From: JBCAWW01 sp045106675
Lineage (GTDB): Bacteria > Bacteroidota > Bacteroidia > J057
DNA: 42,359 nt
Assembly: GCA_045106675.1 (NCBI GenBank)
Contig: JBGCFA010000236.1
Location: 1 to 42,359, forward strand
Reading direction: 5' to 3'
Shown piece after piece: positions 7,726 through 15,910 of the stretch; the first letter of the stretch is position 1, and the number at the start of each line of letters is the position of its first letter. Below the pieces are notes generated by a model. The model worked only from the letters and a program-made list of their open reading frames with translations. It was not told where the DNA came from and made no database searches. The position numbers and the translations under genes were made by a program.

Positions 7726-7965
7726 CTAAAGCCCTTTATTCAGTTTTTTGAGACTTTCAATATCTGCGCCAAGGTCATAAAGGATGGAGATTTGGCGATC
7801 GGCTAGAATTGATTGAAATTCTAATCTATTATGCCCAGAGATATGTGCTGCTTTAGCAAGCGAAATTCGTTCTTGCTGATAAAGCATCACTGCGATATCA
7901 GTCAAAAAATGCTGCTTTCCATACTCAGGACCAGCTAAAATTTCGTCTGGGATTTCTATTAACAT
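7726..7965 (-). CDS. UPF0175-family antitoxin
   Basis: 79 residues: MLIEIPDEILAG ... DIAVMLYQQERISLAKAAHISG, the short helix-turn-helix-like UPF0175 domain in which an AKAA.I.G.....F motif is typical. Members pair with DUF3368 PIN toxins, as here, and are expected to bind both the toxin and the operon promoter. It is the first gene of the pair. The 53 bases upstream, towards the nitroreductase stop, must hold the promoter but I see no clear consensus. Confidence 0.85.
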   Translation of the reverse strand: MLIEIPDEILAGPEYGKQHFLTDIAVMLYQQERISLAKAAHISGHNRLEFQSILADRQISILYDLGADIESLKKLNKGL

Positions 7966-8018
7966 GTTTTAGCTTTTCTATAAAATACGAATAATTCATT
8001 TAGAAGTTAATCCCTTCC

Positions 8019-8681
8019 TTACTCAAAAAACACACTAATATCCTCTATCCCTTTACGCTCCAAAACAGGAACTTGAGCGTTCTCCGCAGGATAGCCCACA
8101 GGAATCAACAAAAAGCTACGCTCATTTTTTGGGCGATCGAGTAATTTTGTGAGGAAATTCATGGGGCTAGGCGTATGCGTGAGCGCGACTAAACCTGCTT
8201 GGTGGATAGCCGAAAGCAAAAAACCGGTGGCGAGTCCTACTGATTCGTTGACGTAGTAGTTGTTGAGTTTTTCGCCGTCTTCGCCGAACTCGTAGGCACG
8301 TTTAAATACGATGATCAACCAAGGCGCGATTTCCAAAAAGGGCTTATGCCAATCCGTACCAAAAGCCTGCAAATCCTCTAACCAACTATCGGACATCCGG
8401 CCATTGTAGTTGGTGTATTCTTCTTTTTCGGCAGCATCGCGAATTTGCTTTTTAATATCAGGATTGCCAACTGCACAAAATGTCCAAGGTTGCTTATGCG
8501 CACCAGAAGGAGCAGTAGAGGCAGTTTTGATGATATTTTCGATCACTTCACGCGGTACCGGCTGATCCGAAAATTCGCGTAAAGTGCGCCTTTGATCCAT
8601 CCAAGCAAAATGCTCGGCCGTTTGTTGGATCATCTCTTCGGGTTTGAGGTAGGGGCGTGAGTATGGAATAAAGTCAGACAT
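8019..8681 (-). CDS. nitroreductase-family flavoprotein
   Basis: 220 residues. RRTLREFSDQPVPREVIENIIKTASTAPSGAHKQPW near residue 31-66 is the FMN-binding start of the nitroreductase fold (R.S.R.F / P...N.QPW type), and FLLIPVGYPAENAQVPVL near the C-terminus is the second FMN-contacting segment. It should reduce a quinone, nitro compound or related substrate with NAD(P)H; the FDQ/IYD-like variant cannot be distinguished. The PAENA stretch is encoded by a 15-base sequence (8077-8091) identical to the intergenic repeat at 2062, though GYPAE[DN]A is also a natural motif of this family. Confidence 0.85.
   Translation of the reverse strand: MSDFIPYSRPYLKPEEMIQQTAEHFAWMDQRRTLREFSDQPVPREVIENIIKTASTAPSGAHKQPWTFCAVGNPDIKKQIRDAAEKEEYTNYNGRMSDSWLEDLQAFGTDWHKPFLEIAPWLIIVFKRAYEFGEDGEKLNNYYVNESVGLATGFLLSAIHQAGLVALTHTPSPMNFLTKLLDRPKNERSFLLIPVGYPAENAQVPVLERKGIEDISVFFE
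8077..8091 (+). repeat. sequence identical to mini-hairpin repeat, inside nitroreductase gene
   Basis: GCGTTCTCCGCAGGA, 15 of 15 bases equal to 2062-2076. On the coding strand it gives PAENA. Because GYPAE.A is expected in nitroreductases, this copy could be coincidence of codon choice or a copy fixed where the protein allowed it. Confidence 0.55.
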
Positions 8682-8737
8682 AGATTTTTTATCTAAACCG
8701 TAAGTTACAAAACACTCCTAAAAAGGTCGCTTTTTTC

Positions 8738-8745
8738 TATCTTTG
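8738..8745 (+). promoter_or_regulatory. Bacteroidota-type -7 element
   Basis: TATCTTTG matches TAnnTTTG exactly and lies 17 bases before ATG 8763. No good TTG is found 19-20 bases further upstream. It supports ATG 8763 over the upstream in-frame ATG 8745, which overlaps this element. Confidence 0.5.
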
Positions 8746-8762
8746 TGCCCAAATCAGTGTGT

Positions 8763-9362
8763 ATGCGTCCGATTCTTAAAGTCAGCAATCTCATCAGTCT
8801 CCAAGACGCCCGTTCTAGCGCGGCGGTAGGCTTTGATCTCGTCAGTTTTAGCCTTGAACGTGGCAGTAGCAAAAAACTCTCTTCTTCCCTCATCTGGAAT
8901 ATGGTCCAGTGGCTTAGCGGTCCAGAAGTAGTGTTGGAACTCAATCTGATCAGTCTCGAAGAACTCGAAGAGGTCAAACAACTCTTTCAATGGAGCTATA
9001 TCACCCTGCCTTTTGAGGATTGGAATGAGCGCCTCTTAGCCGATCACCCCAAAATTATCCTCAGAGCAGATCAATTTATCGATCCAGCCAAAATTACTGA
9101 TGCAGTCAATCAGGCCGAAGACGCGGGCGTGGAACTCAAATTTCAGATCAGTTTGCCGGATGCCGATAGCGCCACTGCTTATCAAACAGTCGCCGATCAT
9201 GTTTTCTTGCATTTCGTGAGTTTGGATGCGCTTTTGAGTTTTGTCGATGCCGCACCCTTTGCTCCTTATGGCCTCAATTTAGGAGAAGAAGCGGAAGAAG
9301 AGCCGGGCTTTTTGCATTATGAACGCATTGATGATTTGATGGATTTATTGGATGAATCATGA
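8763..9362 (+). CDS. degenerate phosphoribosylanthranilate-isomerase (TrpF)-like protein
   Basis: 199 residues from ATG 8763. The beginning LKVSNLISLQDARSSAAVGFDLVSFSLERGSSKKLS follows the TrpF pattern K(I)CG(I)xxxEDAxxAxxxGADxxGFxFxxxSPRxxS, and the end PYGLNLGEEAEEEPGFLHYERIDDLMDLL follows the TrpF ending DxSSGVExxPGxKDxxKIxxLM. However the catalytic Cys of the K-x-C-G motif is Ser, the phosphate-binding Gly-rich segment is poor, and the charged EEAEEE replaces SSGVE. I infer a TIM-barrel paralogue that no longer does the tryptophan-pathway reaction. It is not near other trp genes, and its stop overlaps the start of a methyltransferase (ATGA). Confidence 0.6.
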   Translation: MRPILKVSNLISLQDARSSAAVGFDLVSFSLERGSSKKLSSSLIWNMVQWLSGPEVVLELNLISLEELEEVKQLFQWSYITLPFEDWNERLLADHPKIILRADQFIDPAKITDAVNQAEDAGVELKFQISLPDADSATAYQTVADHVFLHFVSLDALLSFVDAAPFAPYGLNLGEEAEEEPGFLHYERIDDLMDLLDES

Positions 9363-10108
9363 AATGGAACTCACAATTATACGATGGTTCACATAGCTTC
9401 GTCTCCAAATTTGGCGAGGGCATTTTTTCGTATTTACAAGCCCGTTCGGGCGAACGCATCCTCGATCTGGGCTGCGGCACAGGAGATTTGACGCTGAAAA
9501 TTCAAGAGGCTGGCGCGGATGTTTTGGGCGTAGATGACTCAGCAGAGATGATCGTTCAAGCCAAAGCTAAGTATCCGACAGTGGATTTTGCGGTGGCCGA
9601 TGGCCGAACGCTTGGGTTCGTATCTGAGTTTGATGCAATTTTTTCCAATGCTGTTTTGCACTGGATACCCGAATTTGAGACTGTCATCGAGCAAATGCAC
9701 TTAGCTCTCAAGCCGGGTGGTCGTATCGTATTGGAGTTTGGTGGCAAAGCCAATGTCGGCCAAATGGTCGCGGCATTGCAAAGACAACTCGCTGAGCACG
9801 GTTACAAAGAAAACGGCAAGATCGATTTTTGGTTTTTTCCCTCTATCGGGGAATACGCAACTGCCCTCGAACAAGGCGGCTTTAGAGTCGTGCACGCCGA
9901 ACATTTTGACCGCCCTACCCCACTCGTCGGCCCAGACGGGATGAAAGATTGGTTTAGGATGTTTGCCGATAAGTTTTTCTCTGGCGTTCCCCAAGGGGAA
10001 CGAGAAAAAATCCTCAACGCCACTCAAGAAAGCCTAAAAGCGACTCATTTGACTGAGACAGGCTGGCAAGCTGATTATAAACGAATCCGTATTATCGCTA
10101 CCAAATGA
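9359..10108 (+). CDS. class I SAM-dependent methyltransferase (trans-aconitate methyltransferase-like)
   Basis: 249 residues. Motif I is ILDLGCGTGDLT (residues ~32-43), followed by VLGVDDSAEMI (motif post-I), FDAIFSNAVLHWI (motif II with the W of the Tam/UbiE-like group) and LKPGGRIVLEF (motif III). The W in AVLHWI and overall length fit trans-aconitate 2-methyltransferase-like enzymes, although the methyl acceptor is unknown. Translationally coupled on both sides: ATGA overlap with the TrpF-like gene and again with the next gene. Two perfect hairpins are inside: 9443-9456 (CGTTCG-GG-CGAACG) and 9985-10002 (CGTTCCCC-AA-GGGGAACG). Confidence 0.85.
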   Translation: MKWNSQLYDGSHSFVSKFGEGIFSYLQARSGERILDLGCGTGDLTLKIQEAGADVLGVDDSAEMIVQAKAKYPTVDFAVADGRTLGFVSEFDAIFSNAVLHWIPEFETVIEQMHLALKPGGRIVLEFGGKANVGQMVAALQRQLAEHGYKENGKIDFWFFPSIGEYATALEQGGFRVVHAEHFDRPTPLVGPDGMKDWFRMFADKFFSGVPQGEREKILNATQESLKATHLTETGWQADYKRIRIIATK

Positions 10109-10662
10109 AATACTTAGTCGTCTGTGGCTTAATAAGTATTTTGGCCTTTACCAATAGGCTTGAGATTGATCCTTCAAAGCAGTTTGAAGATCCCCGAGAC
10201 GGCAATACCTATGAGTATATAGAGTTGGGTAGATTATATTGGCTCACCGAAAACCTGAGATTTGAAACAGAACATTCTTTTTGTATCTCAGATAGCAATG
10301 AGGTAGACTGTCGCCAATGTGGACAGTTTTATCCAGTGAAAGAAGCATTGCAAGTTTGTCCTGATGGCTGGCGCTTACCCAATGAAGCCGAGATTAAAGC
10401 CTTGCTGAAAGCGCAGCGCAAACAAAAAATCAACTTGATGGATACCCTGAATATCTGGCTCTGTGGTCGAGTGGATTATGGTAAACTGGCTAAGATCGGT
10501 GAGCAAAATACTTTTTGGCTAGATGCCAAGTTTCAGGAAGGCAGTATTATGCATTGGCATAGCTTCGGTCAGGAGCAAGAACTTCACGATCACAATGTCG
10601 TTCAAGCCAAGCGACAGTTTCCGGTACGCTGTGTCTGTGAGATAAATAACACCAATGAGTAG
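10105..10662 (+). CDS. FISUMP-domain protein (Fibrobacter paralogous domain)
   Basis: 185 residues. FEDPRDGNTYEYIELGRLYWLTENLRFETE (residues ~27-56) is the core of the FISUMP domain (DxxDGNxYxxVxIGxQxWMAxNLxxxT), and CPDGWRLPNEAEIKALL is its second motif, with a typical set of cysteines. A short hydrophobic N-terminus (KYLVVCGLISILAFTNR) suggests export, possibly as a lipoprotein. The domain is common on the surface of Bacteroidota and Fibrobacteres; its role is unknown. Its ATG overlaps the methyltransferase stop, and its end overlaps the epimerase start by 8 bases. Confidence 0.75.
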   Translation: MKYLVVCGLISILAFTNRLEIDPSKQFEDPRDGNTYEYIELGRLYWLTENLRFETEHSFCISDSNEVDCRQCGQFYPVKEALQVCPDGWRLPNEAEIKALLKAQRKQKINLMDTLNIWLCGRVDYGKLAKIGEQNTFWLDAKFQEGSIMHWHSFGQEQELHDHNVVQAKRQFPVRCVCEINNTNE

Positions 10663-11638
10663 AACCGCATTTGTTACTGGAGGCACAGGCTTCCTCGGCA
10701 TTAATCTCCTCCATAAGCTTTGTGAGCAAGGATGGAAAGTAAGCGCTTTGCATCGGCCTAGCTCCGAATTGAAATATATCCAACACCTACCGATACAGTT
10801 AGTTGAAGGATCGATTACAGATAAAGCTTCATTAATAGCGGGCATACCTATGGGTACGGAAGTGGTATTTCATCTTGCCGGAGATACCAATATGTGGCGC
10901 CCTAACAACAAGCGCCAAACCCTAATCAATGTTGAAGGCACTCGCAATATGATTGAGGCAGCTGCTGCGCAGAACGTCAAAACCTTTATCCATACTTCGA
11001 GCATTAGTGCTTGGGGCGATGTCAAAGGTATGATTGATGAAAGCGTTCCTCAAAGAGGTGAACAAGCATGGATCAACTATGAAAAGACCAAATGGCAAGC
11101 TGAGCAAATCGCCTTCCAAGGCAGATCACTAGGACTCAAAGTAGTCTCTATCAATCCCGCTGCCATTGTTGGCCCTTTTGATCTCAATACTTGGGGACAA
11201 ATGTTTTTTGCTATCCAAGCAAACAAAGTCCCCGGTATCCCTGCTGGCAGCAACTCTTATGTGCATGTCGATGATGTAGTCGAGGCCCATATTGCGGCGG
11301 TGGACAAAGGCCAAGACGGTCATAATTATATTGTCTCTGGCGAGAACGCTCCTATCCAAACCCTTGTTGCAGAGATTGCTCAAAGCATGGGAATCACAAA
11401 GATCCCCAAACAGATCCCAGGCCCGATACTGAAGTTTATCGCGCGCCTATCTTCTCTCGGAGGCCGTATCATTGGTAAAGAACCAACGATCACCCCAGAG
11501 ATCGCCAACTTTATGTCCCGCCAAGACTATGCTTTTGACAATAGCAAAGCCCTTCGCGAACTTGGCTACCAGATGCGGCCTTGGCGAGAAGGAGTCCAAG
11601 CCAATTATGAATGGTTAAAAAAGGAGCAATTGCTCTAG
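10655..11638 (+). CDS. NAD(P)-dependent epimerase/dihydroflavonol-reductase-like (extended SDR)
   Basis: 327 residues. The Rossmann motif TGGTGFLG (residues ~8-15) and the active-site YEKTK (Tyr-x-x-x-Lys) with the preceding HTSSISAWG identify an extended short-chain dehydrogenase, close to dihydroflavonol-4-reductase-like sugar or sterol enzymes. VVSINPAAIVGP is the conserved strand after the active site. Last gene of the four-gene operon. A mini-hairpin relative at 10962-10976 is translated AAAQN. Its stop and that of the convergent DUF3179 gene share the same CTAG. Confidence 0.85.
   Translation: MSRTAFVTGGTGFLGINLLHKLCEQGWKVSALHRPSSELKYIQHLPIQLVEGSITDKASLIAGIPMGTEVVFHLAGDTNMWRPNNKRQTLINVEGTRNMIEAAAAQNVKTFIHTSSISAWGDVKGMIDESVPQRGEQAWINYEKTKWQAEQIAFQGRSLGLKVVSINPAAIVGPFDLNTWGQMFFAIQANKVPGIPAGSNSYVHVDDVVEAHIAAVDKGQDGHNYIVSGENAPIQTLVAEIAQSMGITKIPKQIPGPILKFIARLSSLGGRIIGKEPTITPEIANFMSRQDYAFDNSKALRELGYQMRPWREGVQANYEWLKKEQLL
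10962..10976 (-). repeat. mini-hairpin repeat inside the epimerase gene
   Basis: CTGCTGCGCAGAACG: stem CTGC/GCAG, loop TGC, then AACG. Same form as 5395-5410 on the other strand. Translated Ala-Ala-Gln-Asn in the helix after the GTRNMIEAA motif. Confidence 0.65.
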
Positions 11639-12714
11639 TCCACGACTAAATGGTCAGGATAAAAAGCTCCCATCGAAAACCAATAAGCCATCAAAGAAGG
11701 ATAAACCGGTAGCTGTTCGCCTTCTCTGGGACCCGAAACAGCCACACCAAATACGTCCCATTCGTTCCCTTCTTGATCTTTCATGATCACAGGCAGCGTA
11801 TTTTGGACAGCATTCATTTCTAGTATAGTGCCATCAGCGAGCTTACGTCCAAATGAGACAAACAGATTATCCTTTTCATTGCCAGCGACAACAATCTCTT
11901 CTTCATTAAAGAGGTCGTTGATGACGGTGGTATTATCGGTAAATAGGCTTTGTCGGAAGCTTTTGAGCTCAGTACCAATCTTGATGGAGTGGACTCTTTC
12001 CTTAGCGGGAACGCGTTCGTCGAGCGGTTCTACCGGAAACAATAGAGAATTATTGTCAGTCCGATAGTTGCCATAAGGATAAACCCCATAAGAACGATTG
12101 AATCCTGTCTCGGCGGTCATGACTTGGGTATTGGGGTACATCGTACGCCAAGTTTTCCAATCAGTTTCTACTACGGCAAAGACATTCGCTTCTTGGCCTG
12201 ACAAAGCACCTTGTACCGCTCGCATCTCTAATTGTGACCAATTGCTATTGGACTGCCGATCGTAGGGGATAATATTGGTTTGGTACAACAGTCCCGAAAC
12301 CCCAAAAGTAGTTTCAAAACCATTGATTCTACGGCTCCAAGCCATGGCAGTACCCGTCAGTGGGCAATAGTTTAGCGCATATTTGGCAGTGTCGATCCCA
12401 TCGTTGACGATCTCATGCCAATCGAGGATAAAATGTGGATAAGCCTTAGTCTCCTCTCCGATTTTAATACCGACTACAAGGCTATTGTCTAGCAATTCAA
12501 TCGGAGCATTGGTTACGTCTGTAAAAGCAGGATTGTCAACCGAAGGTATTCCATCTTTGCCGGGCCCGCCATCAAAGACATTCGCTTCAGGGATTAGCCA
12601 CGCATCATTATTGCTCTTACCGCCTCTGCCGGGGATAGGTTGCTGGGTGTCATCACAGGCAAGGAGTGCCAAGCTTGTCCAAGCAAGAACGACTATAAAT
12701 GGATTTCTTTTCAT
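11635..12714 (-). CDS. DUF3179-domain lipoprotein
   Basis: 359 residues. The N-terminus MKRNPFIVVLAWTSLALLAC has a signal peptide with a lipobox (LLAC), so the mature protein should be membrane-anchored at Cys20. The segment ALNYCPLTGTAMAWSR and repeated YP-containing stretches (TEAYPHF-like, MYPNTQV, YPYGNY) are diagnostic of DUF3179. The function of the family is unknown. The gene converges on the epimerase with the two stop codons overlapping in CTAG; no terminator is visible between them. Confidence 0.85.
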   Translation of the reverse strand: MKRNPFIVVLAWTSLALLACDDTQQPIPGRGGKSNNDAWLIPEANVFDGGPGKDGIPSVDNPAFTDVTNAPIELLDNSLVVGIKIGEETKAYPHFILDWHEIVNDGIDTAKYALNYCPLTGTAMAWSRRINGFETTFGVSGLLYQTNIIPYDRQSNSNWSQLEMRAVQGALSGQEANVFAVVETDWKTWRTMYPNTQVMTAETGFNRSYGVYPYGNYRTDNNSLLFPVEPLDERVPAKERVHSIKIGTELKSFRQSLFTDNTTVINDLFNEEEIVVAGNEKDNLFVSFGRKLADGTILEMNAVQNTLPVIMKDQEGNEWDVFGVAVSGPREGEQLPVYPSLMAYWFSMGAFYPDHLVVD

Positions 12715-12805
12715 AATAAACAGCAGCTTTGAGTTTTGGAGGCTATAAACTATCTATATATCCCCGCTTTGCCTGTCTGACAGCTGACAGATAGGACGGT
12801 TTTCT

Positions 12806-12821
12806 CCGCTTCGTGGAACGC
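12806..12821 (-). repeat. mini-hairpin repeat, CCGC-TTC-GTGG form
   Basis: CCGCTTCGTGGAACGC in the gap between the divergent DUF3179 and ankyrin genes; one stem pair is mismatched. About 30 bases upstream (12770-12794) is a second imperfect inverted repeat, CTGTCTGACAGCTGACAGATAG. The remainder of 12715-12968 has no gene I can support. Confidence 0.65.
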
Positions 12822-12968
12822 TTAGTTATGATCTGCGATTGATACAATCATTGGAGGCGCAAGATTTTGCTCCTTTACATTCAAGATGATTTTTATTTTG
12901 GGTCCCAAACATAGCTTCCTCGACAAACGTTTAGTTTTCATCCGATTGACTCTAATAGCTCCTACGCC

Positions 12969-13571
12969 ATGCGCAAATTTTTCCGTTCGGCTAAGCCGGA
13001 TCCCCAAACAGCTCTCAAAGAACTCATGACTGCCATCGAGCAAGAGGACTCTGAGCAAGTGGAAAAACTGTTAAAGGCGCAAGCCGAACTCCTCGATCTC
13101 CGCAATGAATTTGGCGTTTTTCCTTTGTTGTATGCGACGAGTCGTCAATCAATCAAGATGGTGGAGATACTTTTGGCGGCGGGAGCAGCAGTCAATCAAT
13201 CCAATCGAGACGATAGCCATCCCTTGGCGATTGCCGTTTTGGAGGGGAATGTCGGCCTTGCCGAACGCTTGCTTGAGGCAGGCGCTCATCCAGACCGACC
13301 AGATCGCTATCAAGCGACGCTACTTTTTTATTGTGCCCAACATGATCAGGCCAAAATGGCAACACTCCTTCTACGATATGGAGCCAATCCCTCCCAAAGA
13401 GAAAGCGAAGGTGATACTCCGCTCATCTATGCTGCAATGGTAAATGCTTTGCAAACGGCTGAGGTTTTACTCAAAAATGGTGCAGACAAACACGCCAAAA
13501 ATTTCGACGGATTGAGTGCTTTGGACAAAGCGCATCATCCTGCCATGCAACAGCTATTGACCCAAAGCTGA
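12969..13571 (+). CDS. ankyrin-repeat protein
   Basis: 200 residues. After a ~35-residue helical start there are about four ankyrin repeats, seen as FGVFPLLYATSRQSIKMVEILLAAGAAV, DSHPLAIAVLEGNVGLAERLLEAGAH, YQATLLFYCAQHDQAKMATLLLRYGAN and GDTPLIYAAMVNALQTAEVLLKNGADKH. No signal peptide, so cytoplasmic. Ankyrin stacks mediate protein contacts; the partner is unknown. Close to the start, CGTTCGGCTAAGCC (12984-12997) is a weak member of the mini-hairpin family and is translated RSAK, as in the FG-GAP gene. Confidence 0.85.
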   Translation: MRKFFRSAKPDPQTALKELMTAIEQEDSEQVEKLLKAQAELLDLRNEFGVFPLLYATSRQSIKMVEILLAAGAAVNQSNRDDSHPLAIAVLEGNVGLAERLLEAGAHPDRPDRYQATLLFYCAQHDQAKMATLLLRYGANPSQRESEGDTPLIYAAMVNALQTAEVLLKNGADKHAKNFDGLSALDKAHHPAMQQLLTQS

Positions 13572-13792
13572 TATAATCAACCAATCTTGCATGCAATGTT
13601 GTTTGCGTTCTTGTGAATAAAACCGAAGAAATAGTGCGTTTAAATGACCTTGGAGACGGTTTGGATGTTTTCGACTTACGTAATAAATACCACATAGTAC
13701 GTAAAATCGGTTTTGTCATATTGTCGTAATAATTGCTCGGCAATTGTGTCTGATCTTCTCCTTATTGCAGTCGTTCATTCAACCTGCAACAG

Positions 13793-14857
13793 ATGGTATC
13801 TTCATACTTTTTAGAACTTTGGATTTCTCCTGCTTCTTCTGCTAGTGTCAAAAAGTTATTACAAATCCCGATTGGGAAAGAGCGTTCGCTATTGCGACTC
13901 TTTGAAACTCATGAGGCAGATGAACCCAGCGTTTTTGCGGTCAATGCTGTGATGGATCAGTGGGAAGAACTGCTGCCGCAGCTATTGGATGCGGGACTGG
14001 AAGACTATCATGCGTCTATCTGGTTAGATGGGAAATATGACCTTAGTTTTGGCTTAGGACTTGATCCGATGAGTTTGATGCGCTTGGGCCAAGAACGTTT
14101 GCGCCTATGTCTCAATGGTGAGCGCCAAACAGCAGCAGCATGGGAAGTGCTCGATCCTTCGCTATCCTCTCTTGCGGTGGCTATCCAATATATCTTTGTT
14201 GATAAAGCAGGGGACGATGATCTGCCTTATGTAGCTGGCCCCGTGCCGGTAACGGTAGGTTTTGATGATGGGACTATCTGGCAAGCTCGCTTCGTGCCGA
14301 TGCCTTACCTCAATCGAGTGCAAAAGGAACAAAGAGGTTTCTTTTGGGAGCCAGACATGATTTTGGTACCATTTGTCAATCAAAAAGAGGTCGAAAAGTC
14401 CATCTTGACGCTGATGCGTCAGCAAAAGTTTGAACAAGCTTTTACCAATATTGAGGAAGATTTTGCCCGCGAAATCGAAGTCGGCCAAAGCATTTTTGAA
14501 CTACAGATCATTCGAGAAGGCATACAGGATATTCCTTTGGCAGAGATATTCAATATCTCGCGAACCAATATAAGTGTCGATCAACAGTTTTGGCGCTGGC
14601 GCAACGTACAGTATCACCAGCAAAACTGCTTTGACTATTTGCATCACTATCAAGAATTGATTCAGCAACATTATCCCAGCCTCAAAAAGCTAGGAATTCA
14701 GCGCCAAGATATTTCGATCAACTTACAATATCGTTATCAAGGGAGTTGCAATCTGGAGCTTCATCCTGAGACTCTCTTGAACCTCGGTCGCCATGGTATC
14801 TCTTTGCAACTCAATTGTAAACAGGCGGCTCGTGCTGTGGCTCGCAGTTTGGAATAG
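13793..14857 (+). CDS. conserved-looking protein of unknown function
   Basis: 354 residues; I do not recognise a family. No signal peptide or membrane segment. It is soluble, rich in Gln, Trp and acidic residues, with a C-terminal part of helical character (FWRWRNVQYHQQNCFDYLHHYQELIQQHYPSLKKLG) followed by strands (ISINLQYRYQGSCNLELHPE). Codon use and length indicate a genuine gene. It lies 220 bases after the ankyrin gene and 40 bases before the EamA transporter, on the same strand; the 13572-13792 gap shows nothing else. GCGTTCGCTATTGCG at 13882-13896 is a weak repeat match in frame. Confidence 0.7.
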   Translation: MVSSYFLELWISPASSASVKKLLQIPIGKERSLLRLFETHEADEPSVFAVNAVMDQWEELLPQLLDAGLEDYHASIWLDGKYDLSFGLGLDPMSLMRLGQERLRLCLNGERQTAAAWEVLDPSLSSLAVAIQYIFVDKAGDDDLPYVAGPVPVTVGFDDGTIWQARFVPMPYLNRVQKEQRGFFWEPDMILVPFVNQKEVEKSILTLMRQQKFEQAFTNIEEDFAREIEVGQSIFELQIIREGIQDIPLAEIFNISRTNISVDQQFWRWRNVQYHQQNCFDYLHHYQELIQQHYPSLKKLGIQRQDISINLQYRYQGSCNLELHPETLLNLGRHGISLQLNCKQAARAVARSLE

Positions 14858-14897
14858 GTCCATTGGCAATGTCATGGCTTGGGCCTAACTTCACGCC

Positions 14898-15788
14898 ATG
14901 CGAACGCTCACCCCATTGAATAAGGCCTACATCATGATGCATATTGCCATCGTTTTGTATGGTTTTACGGCTATCCTCGGCAAGTTGATTGATTTGCCAG
15001 GCATCACGATAGTGGTCTATCGGATGGGGATTACGATGTTGAGCTTGCTATTGATTCCAGGAGCGGTCAAAGTGGCTTTATCGCTTCCCCGCAAGTTACA
15101 ACTCAAGATTGCCTTGATTGGAGTTTTGATGGCGATCCATTGGGTGACCTTTTTTCAGGCGATCAAACTCTCTAATGTAAGTATCACTTTGAGTTGTTTG
15201 GCTTCTACGGCCTTATTTACCTCTCTTTTTGAACCTTTATTTTTTAGGCGTCGCATCCAATGGTATGAGATGATATTGGCGGCGCTAGTCATCGTAGGCT
15301 TTCTCTTTATCTTTGATGTGGCAGGCGAGCGTTATTGGCTCGGGATGCTGGTATCGGTGATTTCGGCGATGGTGATTGCTTTGGCGAGTGTGATCAATAA
15401 GGACGTCGTAGACGAAGTCGAAAATGTATTTGCGATCACTTTGATAGAGTTTGTCGCAGGAGTAGCGGTTTTGTTATTGGTGTTTCCTGTCTATTTGCAG
15501 TTTTGGCCAGAGACTCCAGTCGTTCCGCAAAGCGGTATAGATTGGATATACCTTGTCGTACTGGCGCTACTTTGTACCACTCTGGCTTACTCCCTGACGA
15601 TGCTTGCTCTGAAGCATGTAAGCGCCTATACCACTACCCTTTCGATCAATCTTGAACCCATATATGGTATGCTAATGGCTGCTATTATCTTTCAGGAGAA
15701 CGAGGACTTGGGTTGGGGGTTTTATATCGGTGCGGCGATTATTTTGGCTTCGGTGGTGGTGCATCCTTTGTTGAAAAAATCAGCTTGA
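14898..15788 (+). CDS. EamA/DMT-family transporter
   Basis: 296 residues with about ten hydrophobic segments in two halves, starting with AYIMMHIAIVLYGFTAILGKLI, the usual first helix of EamA proteins, and ending with WGFYIGAAIILASVVVHPLL. The second half has the typical LALLCTTLAYSLTMLALKHVSAYTTTLSINLEPIYGMLMA signature. Inner-membrane exporter of metabolites or drugs; substrate unknown. CGTTCCGCAAAGCGG (15521-15535), translated VPQSG, lies in a loop between helices. CGCCATGCGAACGC (14894-14907) overlapping the start codon is a weak family member. Confidence 0.85.
   Translation: MRTLTPLNKAYIMMHIAIVLYGFTAILGKLIDLPGITIVVYRMGITMLSLLLIPGAVKVALSLPRKLQLKIALIGVLMAIHWVTFFQAIKLSNVSITLSCLASTALFTSLFEPLFFRRRIQWYEMILAALVIVGFLFIFDVAGERYWLGMLVSVISAMVIALASVINKDVVDEVENVFAITLIEFVAGVAVLLLVFPVYLQFWPETPVVPQSGIDWIYLVVLALLCTTLAYSLTMLALKHVSAYTTTLSINLEPIYGMLMAAIIFQENEDLGWGFYIGAAIILASVVVHPLLKKSA
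15521..15535 (+). repeat. mini-hairpin repeat inside the EamA gene (VPQSG)
   Basis: CGTTCCGCAAAGCGG: stem CCGC/GCGG, loop AAA. One base from the copies at 241 and 6607, and in the same reading frame as 6607 (VPRSG). Confidence 0.8.
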
Positions 15789-15811
15789 TTGATACTAATT
15801 GAAAGGGACCA

Positions 15812-15830
15812 TCCCGCATAGTTATCGGGA
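15812..15830. repeat. short hairpin after EamA gene
   Basis: TCCCGCATAGTTATCGGGA: arms TCCCG/CGGGA with further AT pairing. It resembles the TCCCGATAGCTATCGGGA palindrome I recall as frequent in Bacteroidota; may stabilise the EamA mRNA end but lacks a T-run. Confidence 0.45.
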
Positions 15831-15851
15831 GCGTCGCTACAATCTTCCAAT

Positions 15852-15881
15852 AAAAAAAGCGGCCCGTAGTCAGCGGGCCGC
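15852..15881 (-). terminator. intrinsic terminator of the sigma-factor operon
   Basis: Stem GCGGCCCG (15859-15866) with CGGGCCGC (15874-15881), loop TAGTCAG, followed on the minus strand by a run of T (the A-run 15852-15858). Placed 30 bases after the stop of the outer-membrane protein gene. Confidence 0.85.
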
Positions 15882-15910
15882 GTATCAATTGAAAAAATAC
15901 ATCCTATACT

